Assembly (NCBI RefSeq): GCF_021560015.1 | Contig: NZ_CP073588.1 | Span: 4,076,501 to 4,140,500, forward strand | Source of the DNA: Shewanella vesiculosa | GTDB taxonomy: Bacteria; Pseudomonadota; Gammaproteobacteria; Enterobacterales; Shewanellaceae | Direction: 5' to 3' | Length of the DNA stretch: 64,000 nt | Shown: one piece after another, positions 45,336 to 54,034 of the stretch | How positions within the stretch are numbered: position 1 is the stretch's first letter | Layout of the letters: each line of letters begins with the position of its first letter | The notes under the pieces: generated by a model | Told to the model about the DNA's origin: nothing | The model's input: the letters and a program-made list of their open reading frames with translations, nothing else | The model's database searches: none | Translations under genes and position numbers: made by a program

Positions 45336-45368
45336 AAAAAAGCCCTATCATTTCTGATAAGGCTTTTT
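45336..45368 (-). terminator. Hairpin of tRNA-Ser repeat unit 1
   Basis: AAAAAGCCCTATCA-TTTC-TGATAAGGCTTTTT, with A and T runs on both sides. Confidence 0.8.
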
Positions 45369-45445
45369 CATTGAATGTAGCGGAGAGATAGCTTGCTTGT
45401 AATAAAAAGGAACCCGTGGGCTCAAAGTCCTATCTTTCGCCCAAT

Positions 45446-45477
45446 AAAAAGGCCCGCTATAAATAGCGGGCCTTTTT
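45446..45477 (-). terminator. Terminator directly after tRNA-Ser
   Basis: AAAAAGGCCCGCTAT / ATAGCGGGCCTTTTT, a strong symmetric hairpin 10 bp after the tRNA CCA end. Confidence 0.9.
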
Positions 45478-45486
45478 ATTTGAATG

Positions 45487-45576
45487 TGGCGGAGGGATAG
45501 GGATTTGAACCCTAGAACGGGATAAACCGTTGCCGGTTTTCAAGACCGGTGCATTCGACCACTCTGCCATCCCTCC
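45487..45576 (-). tRNA. serT: tRNA-Ser(UGA)
   Basis: 90 nt on the minus strand including an encoded CCA. The acceptor stem GGAGGGA pairs with TCCCTCC before discriminator G. The anticodon stem-loop ACCGGTCTTGAAAACCGG gives anticodon TGA (UGA, reading UCN Ser codons). A long variable arm typical of serine tRNAs (GCAACGGTTTATCCCGTTC) precedes the T-arm AGGGTTCAAATCCCT. Its 3' end is reiterated downstream in several relic copies. Confidence 0.95.
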
Positions 45577-45774
45577 GAACGCGGTGAATAATAAGGGTAT
45601 TGGCGAAAATGTAAAGCCTTGATGTGTTCGATGGCACAACAAATGTGCAAAATGACACAAAAAGGCTCGCGTTTGCACAATATTTACCCTTCTTATTCTT
45701 TAAAGCGCTTTCGCTACAGACCTCTCTTACTGGCGAATTGCCAACAAGAGAGGCTGCTGTAAAGACAATAATAC

Positions 45775-47925
45775 CTAGTTAACTAAACCACGACGCTTTA
45801 ATAAAGCATCCGTTGATGGTTTCTTACCAGTAAACTCGATGTAGTCTTGCATCAGATCTTGGCTGTTACCTTTTGACAAAATAGTGTCACGGTATTTTTG
45901 GCCATTTTCTAAGGTTAATCCACCGTTATCCATCATGTAAGAGAACGCGTCAGCGGCAAAAACTTCAGTCCACAAGTACGCGTAGTAACCTGCTGAGTAA
46001 CCGCCACCGAAGCTGTGGCTAAAGTAGGTAGTTTTATAGCGAGGAGGTACTGGTGTGTAATCCAAACCGTGTTTTGCGAGTGCTTGTTTTTCAAAGGTTG
46101 CCACGTCAGTGATTTCAGTCTCTGAAGTAATTGAGTGCCATTCCATATCCAGTAAGGCTGCTGCTAAGTATTCAACTGTGCCGAAACCTTGGTTAAAGGT
46201 ATGCGACTTTAATACTTTAGCCAGTAGCTCTGCTGGAATAGGTTCGCCCGTTTTATAGTGCTTAGCGTAGTTGGCTAGCACTTGTGGGTCGATACTCCAG
46301 TCTTCGTTTGCTTGTGATGGAAACTCAACAAAGTCACGAGCTGTTAACGTGCCAGCAAGGCTTGGATAGTTAACTTGTGAGAATAACCCGTGAATAGCAT
46401 GCCCAAATTCATGGAACATGGTGCTCACTTCGTCGAATGTCATTAGCGTTGGTTGACCGTCGGCTGGCTTTGGAATGTTGAGTGCGTTGTAGACAACAGG
46501 CTTAGTGCCTTTTAAGAATGACTGGCTGACTAACTCATCCATCCATGCACCGCCACGCTTGCCTTGGCGCGCGTATGGGTCTAAATAGAATAAACCAATA
46601 GAGCTACCGTCTTTATTAAAGATTTCATATGCGGTGACGTCTTCTTGCCACACAGGTAAGTCAGTACGAGGTTTTACCGTGATGCCGTAAAGCTTATTCA
46701 TTGCAAAGAATAAGCCGTCGTTTAATACGGTATTCATTTCAAAGTATGGCTTAACTTGGCCGTCATCTAGGTCATATTTGGCTTTACGAACTTTTTCAGC
46801 ATAGTAAGCCCAGTCCCATGGTTCAAGTTTGAAGTCTTTACCGTCTTTAACGATTTCAGCTTGAATATCAGCGGCTTCCACTTTTGCTTTAACCAGTGCT
46901 TTAGGGGCTAAATCGTCGAGAATTTCGTAAACGGCTTCTGGGGTTTTGGCCATTTGGTCGCCAAGAGAATAAGCAGCCCATGTTGGGTAGCCGAGTAGTT
47001 CAGCTTTTTGTGCGCGCAGTTGAGCAATTTTAATGTTTAATGGCGCGTTAGTGTCCATGGCGCGATAAGCTGAAGTTTCCCATAGCTGTTTACGTAAATC
47101 GCGGTTTTTCAGGCTAGACAATAGCGGCTGAGTGGTGGTGTTGACTAAGGTGATCATGTAACCCGTTTTGCCAGCATCTTTTGCGGCAGCGGCCAATGAA
47201 GCGATGTCGCTGTCTGATAAGCCATCTAGCATGGCTTTGTCTGTCACGACGATGACGTCATCTTTAAATGATTTCAATACGTTTTGCGAGAAACTGGTTT
47301 CAAATTTAGCTAATTCACCGTTTAATTCACGCATTTTAGTTTTGTCTGCATTAGACAGTTTAGCGCCGGCACGGACAAAACGGTCGTAATACACTTCAAC
47401 TAAACGTAAGTCTTCACCAGTTAATGTTGCTTTGTTTTTATAAACCGCTTGAATGCGAGCAAATAACTTATCATCAAGATAGATATTGTCTTGATGTGCC
47501 GTTAGTTTCGGTACGATTTGTTCTTCAATACTGGTGAAGTTGTCATCTGAAATGAGCCCTGACAGATTGAAAAATACCCGTTGTGTGCGATCTAAAATCG
47601 CACCGGTTTTTTCAAGTGCAACAATAGTATTGTCGAATGTGGCCGCTTCACTGTTATTAGTAATTGCTGCGAGTTCAGCATTATGTTCTTTTATGCCTTG
47701 CTCAAATGCTGGTAAGTATTCGCTGGTGGTTATCTTGTCGAACTGAGGAGCCATGTATTGTAAAGGGCTTGGTGTTAACAGAACGTTTTCAGCAGTTGCT
47801 GGTGCTTGGGTCATGGTTGATGCTTCTACTGTTTCGGCTGCCGCTGAGGTGTTTGCTGATTGCTCTGAACACGCGCTGAGCATCAATGCAGCACTAACTG
47901 CAGTGGTAATAAGTGTTTTACGCAT
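45775..47925 (-). CDS. dcp: M3 family metallopeptidase, peptidyl-dipeptidase Dcp-like lipoprotein
   Basis: 716 residues. Lipoprotein signal MRKTLITTAVSAALMLSACS (Cys19). A long helical N-terminal part is followed by the M3 zinc site HEFGH at residues 505-509 (FDEVSTMFHEFGHAIHGLF), with a third ligand Glu further on. It removes dipeptides from the C-terminus of oligopeptides; the E. coli enzyme is not a lipoprotein, so membrane anchoring is a Shewanella-type feature. Single gene. Confidence 0.92.
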   Translation of the reverse strand: MRKTLITTAVSAALMLSACSEQSANTSAAAETVEASTMTQAPATAENVLLTPSPLQYMAPQFDKITTSEYLPAFEQGIKEHNAELAAITNNSEAATFDNTIVALEKTGAILDRTQRVFFNLSGLISDDNFTSIEEQIVPKLTAHQDNIYLDDKLFARIQAVYKNKATLTGEDLRLVEVYYDRFVRAGAKLSNADKTKMRELNGELAKFETSFSQNVLKSFKDDVIVVTDKAMLDGLSDSDIASLAAAAKDAGKTGYMITLVNTTTQPLLSSLKNRDLRKQLWETSAYRAMDTNAPLNIKIAQLRAQKAELLGYPTWAAYSLGDQMAKTPEAVYEILDDLAPKALVKAKVEAADIQAEIVKDGKDFKLEPWDWAYYAEKVRKAKYDLDDGQVKPYFEMNTVLNDGLFFAMNKLYGITVKPRTDLPVWQEDVTAYEIFNKDGSSIGLFYLDPYARQGKRGGAWMDELVSQSFLKGTKPVVYNALNIPKPADGQPTLMTFDEVSTMFHEFGHAIHGLFSQVNYPSLAGTLTARDFVEFPSQANEDWSIDPQVLANYAKHYKTGEPIPAELLAKVLKSHTFNQGFGTVEYLAAALLDMEWHSITSETEITDVATFEKQALAKHGLDYTPVPPRYKTTYFSHSFGGGYSAGYYAYLWTEVFAADAFSYMMDNGGLTLENGQKYRDTILSKGNSQDLMQDYIEFTGKKPSTDALLKRRGLVN

Positions 47926-48251
47926 TGTAATATCCTTGGGTCTTGGCCCTTTTAGGTGTTTGTATGCCTATTCAAAATGTGTTGCGTGGCTGAATAGTGA
48001 CAATAAAAACGTAATGAAATCGTACCAAACTCAAAAATAAGCGGTTGCTCATCAGTTGGTATAACTTAATACAATACCAAGCCTGTGCCTTGCCGCAAAG
48101 GTTAAAGGGATTAACTAAGATTAATTATTGTAACTAAAGTTGCCAATAGTGATATTTGTTAGATTTTGCTGCAAATCGAGCGCAATTGTAGTGCTAATTT
48201 GGCTATATTCGCGTAGCTTAATAGCAATAAGTAGCACGATGAGGGTGATAG
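47926..48251. other. Intergenic region, divergent promoters
   Basis: 326 bp between the M3 peptidase and DUF5062 starts. Nothing beyond ordinary AT-rich promoter sequence was recognised. Confidence 0.4.
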
Positions 48252-48512
48252 ATGAAAGCAGGTAAACACGATACAAAACTGCTCAAGCTCGCGATGGAGA
48301 TTGGCATGGGATATGCGCAAAAGCGTGGTTTTGATGATTTTGGCAAAGGCATTTCACCAAAAGATAAAATCGAGTGTATTTATCGATTGTTAGTGCAAGA
48401 CAATTTAATTCAGCCCTTGGCCGAAGATAAAGATGATGGCCCGAATCGCAAACATAAATTGATATTGTGGATTAGTAAGCAGCTGCCTAAAGAGCATGAG
48501 TTATTAAACTAA
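48252..48512 (+). CDS. DUF5062 family protein
   Basis: 86 residues, soluble, with MKAGKHDTKLLKLAMEIGMGYAQKRG and ISPKDKIECIYRLLVQDNL as in the DUF5062 family of Shewanella and Vibrio. Function unknown. GAGGGTGATAG precedes the ATG, and a perfect terminator follows at 48538. Confidence 0.82.
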   Translation: MKAGKHDTKLLKLAMEIGMGYAQKRGFDDFGKGISPKDKIECIYRLLVQDNLIQPLAEDKDDGPNRKHKLILWISKQLPKEHELLN

Positions 48513-48537
48513 CGTTATCAACAGGCACCATAAAATT

Positions 48538-48574
48538 AAGCCCAAATGAAATGCTATTTCATTTGGGCTTTTTT
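48538..48574. terminator. Strong bidirectional terminator
   Basis: A perfect 15-bp stem AAGCCCAAATGAAAT / ATTTCATTTGGGCTT with a 3-nt loop and T run, between convergent genes. Confidence 0.93.
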
Positions 48575-48657
48575 ATTGATGTTAAGGGTATATTGCTGGT
48601 ACTGGCTTTAATCCAGACTGTTATATTTCGTAGATACTTTAGTGTTTAGCTATTGAC

Positions 48658-49326
48658 CTAGCGTGATTCAATTTCAACAATTTTTAAGCTTATCAACTGC
48701 TTTTGCCATTGCTGCTTATTAACACCTTCTACCCAAATGGCATCACTTTGACGATGCTGGCCTTTGCGCAGGTACGTTTCTGGCATACGGAATATCGCTT
48801 CCCAGGCTTCAAGCTTTTCTGTTTTAAGCAACTCACCCATGTCATTGTAAAAACTCACTTCAACTTCAACAACCGTGACATGTTCGTTGCTGGTGCTGTC
48901 AAAATCGAACACTAAGCCGAGTTTATCGCCTTTCCATTTTGTGTCTGCAAGGGTGATTTTAATGCCATCTTTAGCCGTACTCGCTAATAATTCTGGCTGT
49001 GCTAACGCCGTTGCTGTTAAACGGGTAGTTGATACCTGAGTATTAACTGCTGGCGCAGTGGGCATGGTTACCGTTGGCGCTGCAACAGGGGCTGCTGGTG
49101 CAATTGTAGCGGGTGTTGCTATGCTTGTTTGCTCTGTGATGCCTGCTTTAGCGGCGAGCTCTGCTTGGGTTACGGTTTCAGTAATGATGTATTCCCAAGT
49201 GAAATCGTCTTTTAGGCGAACATTGGCGCCATTTTCTAAGGTGATCACCGCGACATCGGCGGCCATTGCTGCTGGAGCAAGGAATAAAAATAGGGCTGAT
49301 GCGATCGCATTAAGTTTGGTTTTCAT
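48658..49326 (-). CDS. DUF3157 family periplasmic protein
   Basis: 222 residues with a signal peptide (cleavage after AAMA, residue 22). The start of the mature protein, DVAVITLENGANVRLKDDFTWEYI, and the C-terminal domain from KITLADTKWKGDKLGLVFDF match the DUF3157 family. An Ala/Pro/Thr-rich linker (about 60-100) separates the two parts. Function unknown; single gene. Confidence 0.82.
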   Translation of the reverse strand: MKTKLNAIASALFLFLAPAAMAADVAVITLENGANVRLKDDFTWEYIITETVTQAELAAKAGITEQTSIATPATIAPAAPVAAPTVTMPTAPAVNTQVSTTRLTATALAQPELLASTAKDGIKITLADTKWKGDKLGLVFDFDSTSNEHVTVVEVEVSFYNDMGELLKTEKLEAWEAIFRMPETYLRKGQHRQSDAIWVEGVNKQQWQKQLISLKIVEIESR

Positions 49327-49528
49327 CTATTCGTCCTGATTGAAAGTCGTTACTACTTTGGCTCATTCTACGTACATTTATCGTTGAATTGGAAATAAAG
49401 TAGATTGTAGATCCATATTATATCCGCTCATGTTAAGTATGGTTTTATCGCTGTGGCTAGGTTATGCGTAAGTCCACTGTAGATGGTGAGTTTAAGGTTA
49501 AAAAATATACTGTTTTAAACGCAGTTTG

Positions 49529-49542
49529 TTGATGTTGATCAA
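49529..49542. promoter_or_regulatory. Perfect FNR/EtrA box TTGAT-GTTG-ATCAA
   Basis: Exact match to the FNR consensus TTGAT-N4-ATCAA, 60 bp before the DUF4382 lipoprotein start, a usual distance for activation. Confidence 0.75.
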
Positions 49543-49601
49543 ATTTAGGTACCTCTTTGTGCGCAACACTGGTTGGGTTTCGAATACATAGAGGACGTGT
49601 G

Positions 49602-50588
49602 ATGAAAACTTATTATTCAGTATTAATGTTATCTACGGTTTTATTACTAAGCGCTTGTGGTGGCAGCGATAGCACAACCGATGAAGTTATCCCTTTAGGG
49701 CAGTTTTCTTTAGGGGTGTCTGATGCGCCTATGGCTGGAGTGTCTCGGTTAGGATTAGTGATGAATGAACTTGTTATGACAGACGCAGCGGGTGAAATTC
49801 ACCGTTATAGTTTGCAACATAGGGAGTTTAATTTACTCGATTATCAAGGCATGAACCGACATCTTGCCATTGATAATATCGATCTACCTGTTGGCCAATA
49901 TCATAATGTTCACGTGACAATTGATCAGGGTGATGGCAATCAAGGTTGTTATGTTGAAGATGGTCAAGGCCGTCATAGTTTGCAAGTTGAAAATGGTTAT
50001 TTACCAATAGATGATGTTGAGATTATTGCTAACCAACAACGTGTAATGACGTTGGAAATTAACTTATATCGGGGTTTATTAAGGGAGCAGGAACAATACC
50101 AACTAAGTCATAATGCAATGTGGTCAGTGGATAATAGTCAAATGGGACATTTAATTGGCGAGGTTGATCCGCAATGGATTGCCAATTGTGAAACTGACTA
50201 TGCTGCTGTCACTCCTGTTGGTGGGGAGTTTTATCATTTAGCCTATTTATATCCTGAAAGTGTCACCTCTGTTGATCAAATGGCCGATATGGGCACAACA
50301 CATCCAGCAGGGCTAACGGCTCCGTTATCGGTGAGCCGGTTGTTACAAACTGTGGATGGAGATTGGTATTTTGCAATGGGCTATTTGCCTGTAGGCAATT
50401 ACCGCGTTGGTTATAGTTGTTTAGGTCATTTAGATGATCCAATCATTGATGACATTAGCGCAGGGCCTTTTGCTATGTATGAAGATGCAGGCGCTATCAC
50501 CATTGAATCTGGCCCTCTCGGCGGACAACAAACGATACATGAGTGCGGCAACGGCAATGGTGGCCATCATCAAGGGCATGGTGGCTAG
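49602..50588 (+). CDS. DUF4382 lipoprotein, probably FNR/EtrA-controlled
   Basis: 328 residues from ATG 49602, preceded by GAGGACG; the frame is open back to 49557. Lipoprotein signal MKTYYSVLMLSTVLLLSACGG. DUF4382 domain at about 35-150: FSLGVSDAPMAGVSRLGLVM, then FNLLDYQGMN and LPVGQYHNVHVTID. The second half contains several Cys and ends in a Gly/His-rich tail (GNGNGGHHQGHGG) that could bind metal. A perfect FNR box stands 60 bp upstream, suggesting anaerobic induction. Partner unknown. Confidence 0.85.
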   Translation: MKTYYSVLMLSTVLLLSACGGSDSTTDEVIPLGQFSLGVSDAPMAGVSRLGLVMNELVMTDAAGEIHRYSLQHREFNLLDYQGMNRHLAIDNIDLPVGQYHNVHVTIDQGDGNQGCYVEDGQGRHSLQVENGYLPIDDVEIIANQQRVMTLEINLYRGLLREQEQYQLSHNAMWSVDNSQMGHLIGEVDPQWIANCETDYAAVTPVGGEFYHLAYLYPESVTSVDQMADMGTTHPAGLTAPLSVSRLLQTVDGDWYFAMGYLPVGNYRVGYSCLGHLDDPIIDDISAGPFAMYEDAGAITIESGPLGGQQTIHECGNGNGGHHQGHGG

Positions 50589-50821
50589 TGCTGAGACTAG
50601 TTGAACTTTCTATCATTTTATTAATGCGTTATATTTTTTTAACAAGACTTTTTACCCATTTGATTTGGTCAATCAACTAACAATCAGTAAGACATCATTG
50701 CTTGTATGTCTTACTGACTCTAGCTAGGTTATTTTCCGATATTTATGCTCATTATGTCGCGAACGATAGTAATTTTTGCGCGTCATACCTCAGTTATCCC
50801 CATCGAAATGACCCAATAACA

Positions 50822-50841
50822 AATCGCTAATATTAGCGATT
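50822..50841. promoter_or_regulatory. 20-bp perfect palindrome upstream of hcp
   Basis: AATCGCTAAT directly followed by its reverse complement ATTAGCGATT. It lies 128 bp before the hcp start. Candidate operator of an unknown regulator. Confidence 0.55.
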
Positions 50842-50925
50842 GCTGAAGGTGATGTAGCTCATAAAAGCTGACATTAGTGCCAAAAACGGCTGTTGATTTA
50901 CAGGGTAAAGCGTAAACTCATCCTT

Positions 50926-50948
50926 AACATGTAAAATTTATACATGAA
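50926..50948. promoter_or_regulatory. NsrR-like operator before hcp
   Basis: AACATGTAAA-A-TTTATACATGAA resembles the NsrR consensus (AAGATGYATTT-N-AAATRCATCTT). It ends 21 bp before the hcp ATG, suited to repression relieved by nitric oxide. hcp is a known NsrR target in gammaproteobacteria. Confidence 0.6.
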
Positions 50949-50969
50949 TAATATTTAAGGAGTAGAGTT

Positions 50970-52628
50970 ATGTTTTGTGTGCAATGTGAGCAAACCATTA
51001 GAACACCGGAAGGCAATGGCTGTAGTTACTCGCAAGGTATGTGCGGCAAGTTAGCGTCGACGTCTGATATTCAAGATTTATTAATTTATATGCTGCAAGG
51101 CGTGTCGGCTTACGCAGTTAAAGCCCGTGAGTTTGGCATTGTAGACAGCGACATTGATGTGTTTGTCCCTAAAGCCTTTTTTGCCACACTGACTAACGTC
51201 AACTTTGATGATGACCGTTTAATTGATTATGCCTATCAGGCTCAAACCTATCGTGACCAATTAAAAGCGGCTTATATGGCTGCCTGTAAAGGCAAGGGCG
51301 TAGAGCCAGAAATGGTTAGCGCCCAAGGCGAGTTATTGCTCGGCGCTTCAAAGCCTGAAATGTTAGCCCAAGCACCCATGGCACTGCCTAATCGTGGTGA
51401 CGTGCATGAAGATATTCTTGGCTTACGTTTATTATGTTTATACGGTTTAAAAGGTGCGGCTGCTTATATGGAGCATGCTCGCGTATTAGATCAAACTGAC
51501 GTTGATGTGGCTGCTGAGTTCCATAACATCATGGCATTCTTAGGCGAAGACTCTATTGATGCTGACAAATTATTTGCTACAGCAATGCAAATTGGCCAAT
51601 TAAACTATCGCATTATGGCGATGTTAGATTTAGGCGAAACCACCTCATTTGGCCACCCAGAGCCAACGCAAGTAAATACCAAATCTGTTAAAGGCAAGGC
51701 GATTTTAGTGTCTGGCCACGACATGAAAGATTTAGAGCTTATTTTGCAACAAACCGAAGGCAAGGGCATTAATGTCTTTACTCACGGTGAGATGTTACCC
51801 GCTTTGGCTTACCCAGCCTTTAAAAAATACGCGCATTTAGTCGGTAACTACGGCGGTGCTTGGCAGAATCAGCAAAAAGAATTCGCCACTTTCCCTGGCG
51901 CAGTGGTGATGACCTCAAACTGCATTATCGACCCTACAGTGGGTGAATACTCTGACCGCATTTATACCCGCAGTATTGTCGGTTGGCCTGGTGTGACCCA
52001 TGTTGAAGGTGATGACTTTAGCGAAGTGATTAACAAAGCACTCGCGCTTGAAGGCTTTATCTATGATGAAATCCCTCACATTATCACTATCGGTTTTGCT
52101 CGCAATGCATTAATGGCTGCAGCACCAACAGTGGTTGAAAACGTTAAGAATGGTTCTATTAAGCACTTCTTCTTAATTGGTGGTTGTGATGGTGACAAAT
52201 TAGAGCGCAATTACTTTACAGACTTAGCTAAGTCTGTGCCTGATGATTCAATTATTTTGACCTTAGGTTGTGGTAAGTACAAATTCAATAAACTGGAGTT
52301 TGGCGACATTAACGGTGTGCCACGCTTGTTAGATATTGGCCAGTGTAATGATGCTTATTCGGCGATTCAGTTAGCGTTAGCGTTAAAGGACATTTTTGAA
52401 TGTGACCTTAATGACTTACCGTTAAGCATTGTGTTGTCGTGGTTTGAGCAAAAAGCGATTGTAGTGTTGTTAACCTTGCTATCTCTAGGGGTGAAAAACA
52501 TTCGTACAGGCCCAAGTGCACCAGGGTTCTTAACTGAAAACTTGGCCAATATCCTTGAGCAACAATTTGGTTTACGTACCACTACCGATGTTGAATCAGA
52601 CTTAAAAGCGATGATCAAGGTAGCTTAA
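50970..52628 (+). CDS. hcp: Hybrid cluster protein (hydroxylamine/NO reductase)
   Basis: 552 residues, the usual Hcp size. The N-terminal cluster Cys are at MFCVQCEQT (Cys3, Cys6), GCSYSQGMC (Cys18, Cys25). Hybrid-cluster ligands appear in the later segments ([28 protein letters not shown]). Cytoplasmic enzyme that reduces NO or hydroxylamine under anaerobic nitrosative stress. AAGGAG is 8 bp before the ATG. Followed 113 bp later by hcr, its electron donor. Confidence 0.97.
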   Translation: MFCVQCEQTIRTPEGNGCSYSQGMCGKLASTSDIQDLLIYMLQGVSAYAVKAREFGIVDSDIDVFVPKAFFATLTNVNFDDDRLIDYAYQAQTYRDQLKAAYMAACKGKGVEPEMVSAQGELLLGASKPEMLAQAPMALPNRGDVHEDILGLRLLCLYGLKGAAAYMEHARVLDQTDVDVAAEFHNIMAFLGEDSIDADKLFATAMQIGQLNYRIMAMLDLGETTSFGHPEPTQVNTKSVKGKAILVSGHDMKDLELILQQTEGKGINVFTHGEMLPALAYPAFKKYAHLVGNYGGAWQNQQKEFATFPGAVVMTSNCIIDPTVGEYSDRIYTRSIVGWPGVTHVEGDDFSEVINKALALEGFIYDEIPHIITIGFARNALMAAAPTVVENVKNGSIKHFFLIGGCDGDKLERNYFTDLAKSVPDDSIILTLGCGKYKFNKLEFGDINGVPRLLDIGQCNDAYSAIQLALALKDIFECDLNDLPLSIVLSWFEQKAIVVLLTLLSLGVKNIRTGPSAPGFLTENLANILEQQFGLRTTTDVESDLKAMIKVA

Positions 52629-52741
52629 TCCTAGCATAACAATCGTGCATCTAAGCCAGGCTTGTTTGCACGATTACGACTTAAACGATATGAGATTTTC
52701 ATATCGATATCTGTGTTTTTTACTGCGTTAAAGGTATCAAA

Positions 52742-53953
52742 ATGAGTAGTACTCCCTCAGTTGGTTTTTCATTTTCACAAGCGCTTTGTGCCCAAGCAGC
52801 TAAATCTGTTACACCTGTTAACGAGGCCCCCGTTATCAAGACCACGCCAACGCTTGAATCTACAGCACAGGTTAGTCCGAAAGCACTTTTGGCTGCCGAT
52901 AACTGGCAACGAGGCGAGGTACAGCTTTGCTGTGTTGAAAAATGGCATGAAACCCACGATGTGGTCAGCTTTCGCTTTCAGGGCCTTACACCGGTTAAAT
53001 TTAATTTTAAACCGGGGCAGTTTATTACCTTTAAGTTAGATATTAATGGCGACAAGGTTTATCGCAGTTACACTATTTCATCGTCACCTTCACGACCATT
53101 TTCATTAGTGGTGACGATTAAAAAAATCGCTGGTGGCGTGGTGTCTAATTACTTAACTGAGTCGCTCAACGTAGGTGATGAAGTGACAGTGACTGGCCCA
53201 GATGGGATATTTAACTTGGTCGACATTGAGGCCGATAAATACTTATTTTTAAGCGCCGGTTGCGGTGTGACGCCAATGCATTCTATGTCGCGCTGGCTTT
53301 GCGATACCACCACCGATAGCGATATTGCCTTTGTACACAGTGCCAAGATGGTCGATGACATTATGTTTGCCAATTCAATGGCGTCGATGGCATCTCGTAG
53401 CCAACATTTTAATCTTAATTATGTACTTGAGTCTGATGATAATCAGCAACATTTGACTGATAAATATGCTTCTACAAGTTGTGAAAGTGGTCGTTTAAGT
53501 TTAGCAACCTTAGTTAAGTTAGTGCCAGATTATCAACAGCGTACCGTATTTGTGTGCGGACCTGAGCCCTACATGGCGGCAGTAAAATTAATGCTTGAAG
53601 CTGCCGAATTTGATATGAGTCAATTCAATCAAGAAAGCTTTGGTGCCAGTAGTGCCATGGGGTTGAAAGCTGCATTAGAAAGTAATCCATCAACCGAGCA
53701 GTTTATGTTGAGTATAGGTGACAAACAGGTGCCGTTAAGCGGCGATCAAAGCCTACTTGATGGTATCGAGTCAGCAAAGATACCGATAATTGCCGCATGT
53801 CGTTCTGGCGTATGCGGTGCATGTAAATGCCAGGTTGTTTCGGGCACCACAGTATCGTCTAGTCAAATGGCGTTAACGCCAGACGAAATTTCCGCGGGGT
53901 TTGTGTTGGCCTGTTCAACTAAAATAACCTCGAATGTGCGCTTACAAATGTGA
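52742..53953 (+). CDS. hcr: NADH oxidoreductase Hcr, electron donor to Hcp
   Basis: 403 residues. After a ~45-residue unstructured N-terminus comes a FAD domain (RSYTISSSP), an NAD domain (LFLSAGCGVTPMHSM, VFVCGPEPYMAA) and a C-terminal plant-type 2Fe-2S ferredoxin domain with CRSGVCGACKCQV and a last Cys in FVLACSTK. Order FAD-NAD-2Fe2S is that of Hcr. Same operon as hcp. Confidence 0.95.
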   Translation: MSSTPSVGFSFSQALCAQAAKSVTPVNEAPVIKTTPTLESTAQVSPKALLAADNWQRGEVQLCCVEKWHETHDVVSFRFQGLTPVKFNFKPGQFITFKLDINGDKVYRSYTISSSPSRPFSLVVTIKKIAGGVVSNYLTESLNVGDEVTVTGPDGIFNLVDIEADKYLFLSAGCGVTPMHSMSRWLCDTTTDSDIAFVHSAKMVDDIMFANSMASMASRSQHFNLNYVLESDDNQQHLTDKYASTSCESGRLSLATLVKLVPDYQQRTVFVCGPEPYMAAVKLMLEAAEFDMSQFNQESFGASSAMGLKAALESNPSTEQFMLSIGDKQVPLSGDQSLLDGIESAKIPIIAACRSGVCGACKCQVVSGTTVSSSQMALTPDEISAGFVLACSTKITSNVRLQM

Positions 53954-54034
53954 TTAGGGTAAATATCTCCCTATTTGTAGCTTCAACACTTAGCCTGTAA
54001 ACATTTAATGCTACGAGTCTACTCTTGGTTACGA

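Larger units (their letters stand above)
45133..45480 (-). repeat. Three tandem tRNA-Ser 3'-end/terminator repeats
   Basis: The tail motif G-AATGT-GCGGAG starts at 45170, 45272 and 45373, and at 45482 in the tRNA gene itself, giving steps of 102, 101 and 109 bp. Each unit holds a degenerate tRNA tail, a GGAACC-TGG-TTCAAA segment resembling a T-arm, and a terminator hairpin. The units differ by point changes, so they are old copies. The layout recalls the rtT repeats after E. coli tyrT. Confidence 0.85.
50589..50969. other. Intergenic region upstream of hcp with two palindromes
   Basis: 381 bp containing a 20-bp perfect palindrome (50822-50841) and an NsrR-like site (50926-50948). No gene was recognised. 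Confidence 0.5.

Noticed and set aside
45457..45678. 73-codon minus-strand frame over the tRNA region
   Set aside because: It covers the tRNA-Ser gene and its terminator, so it is not a protein gene.
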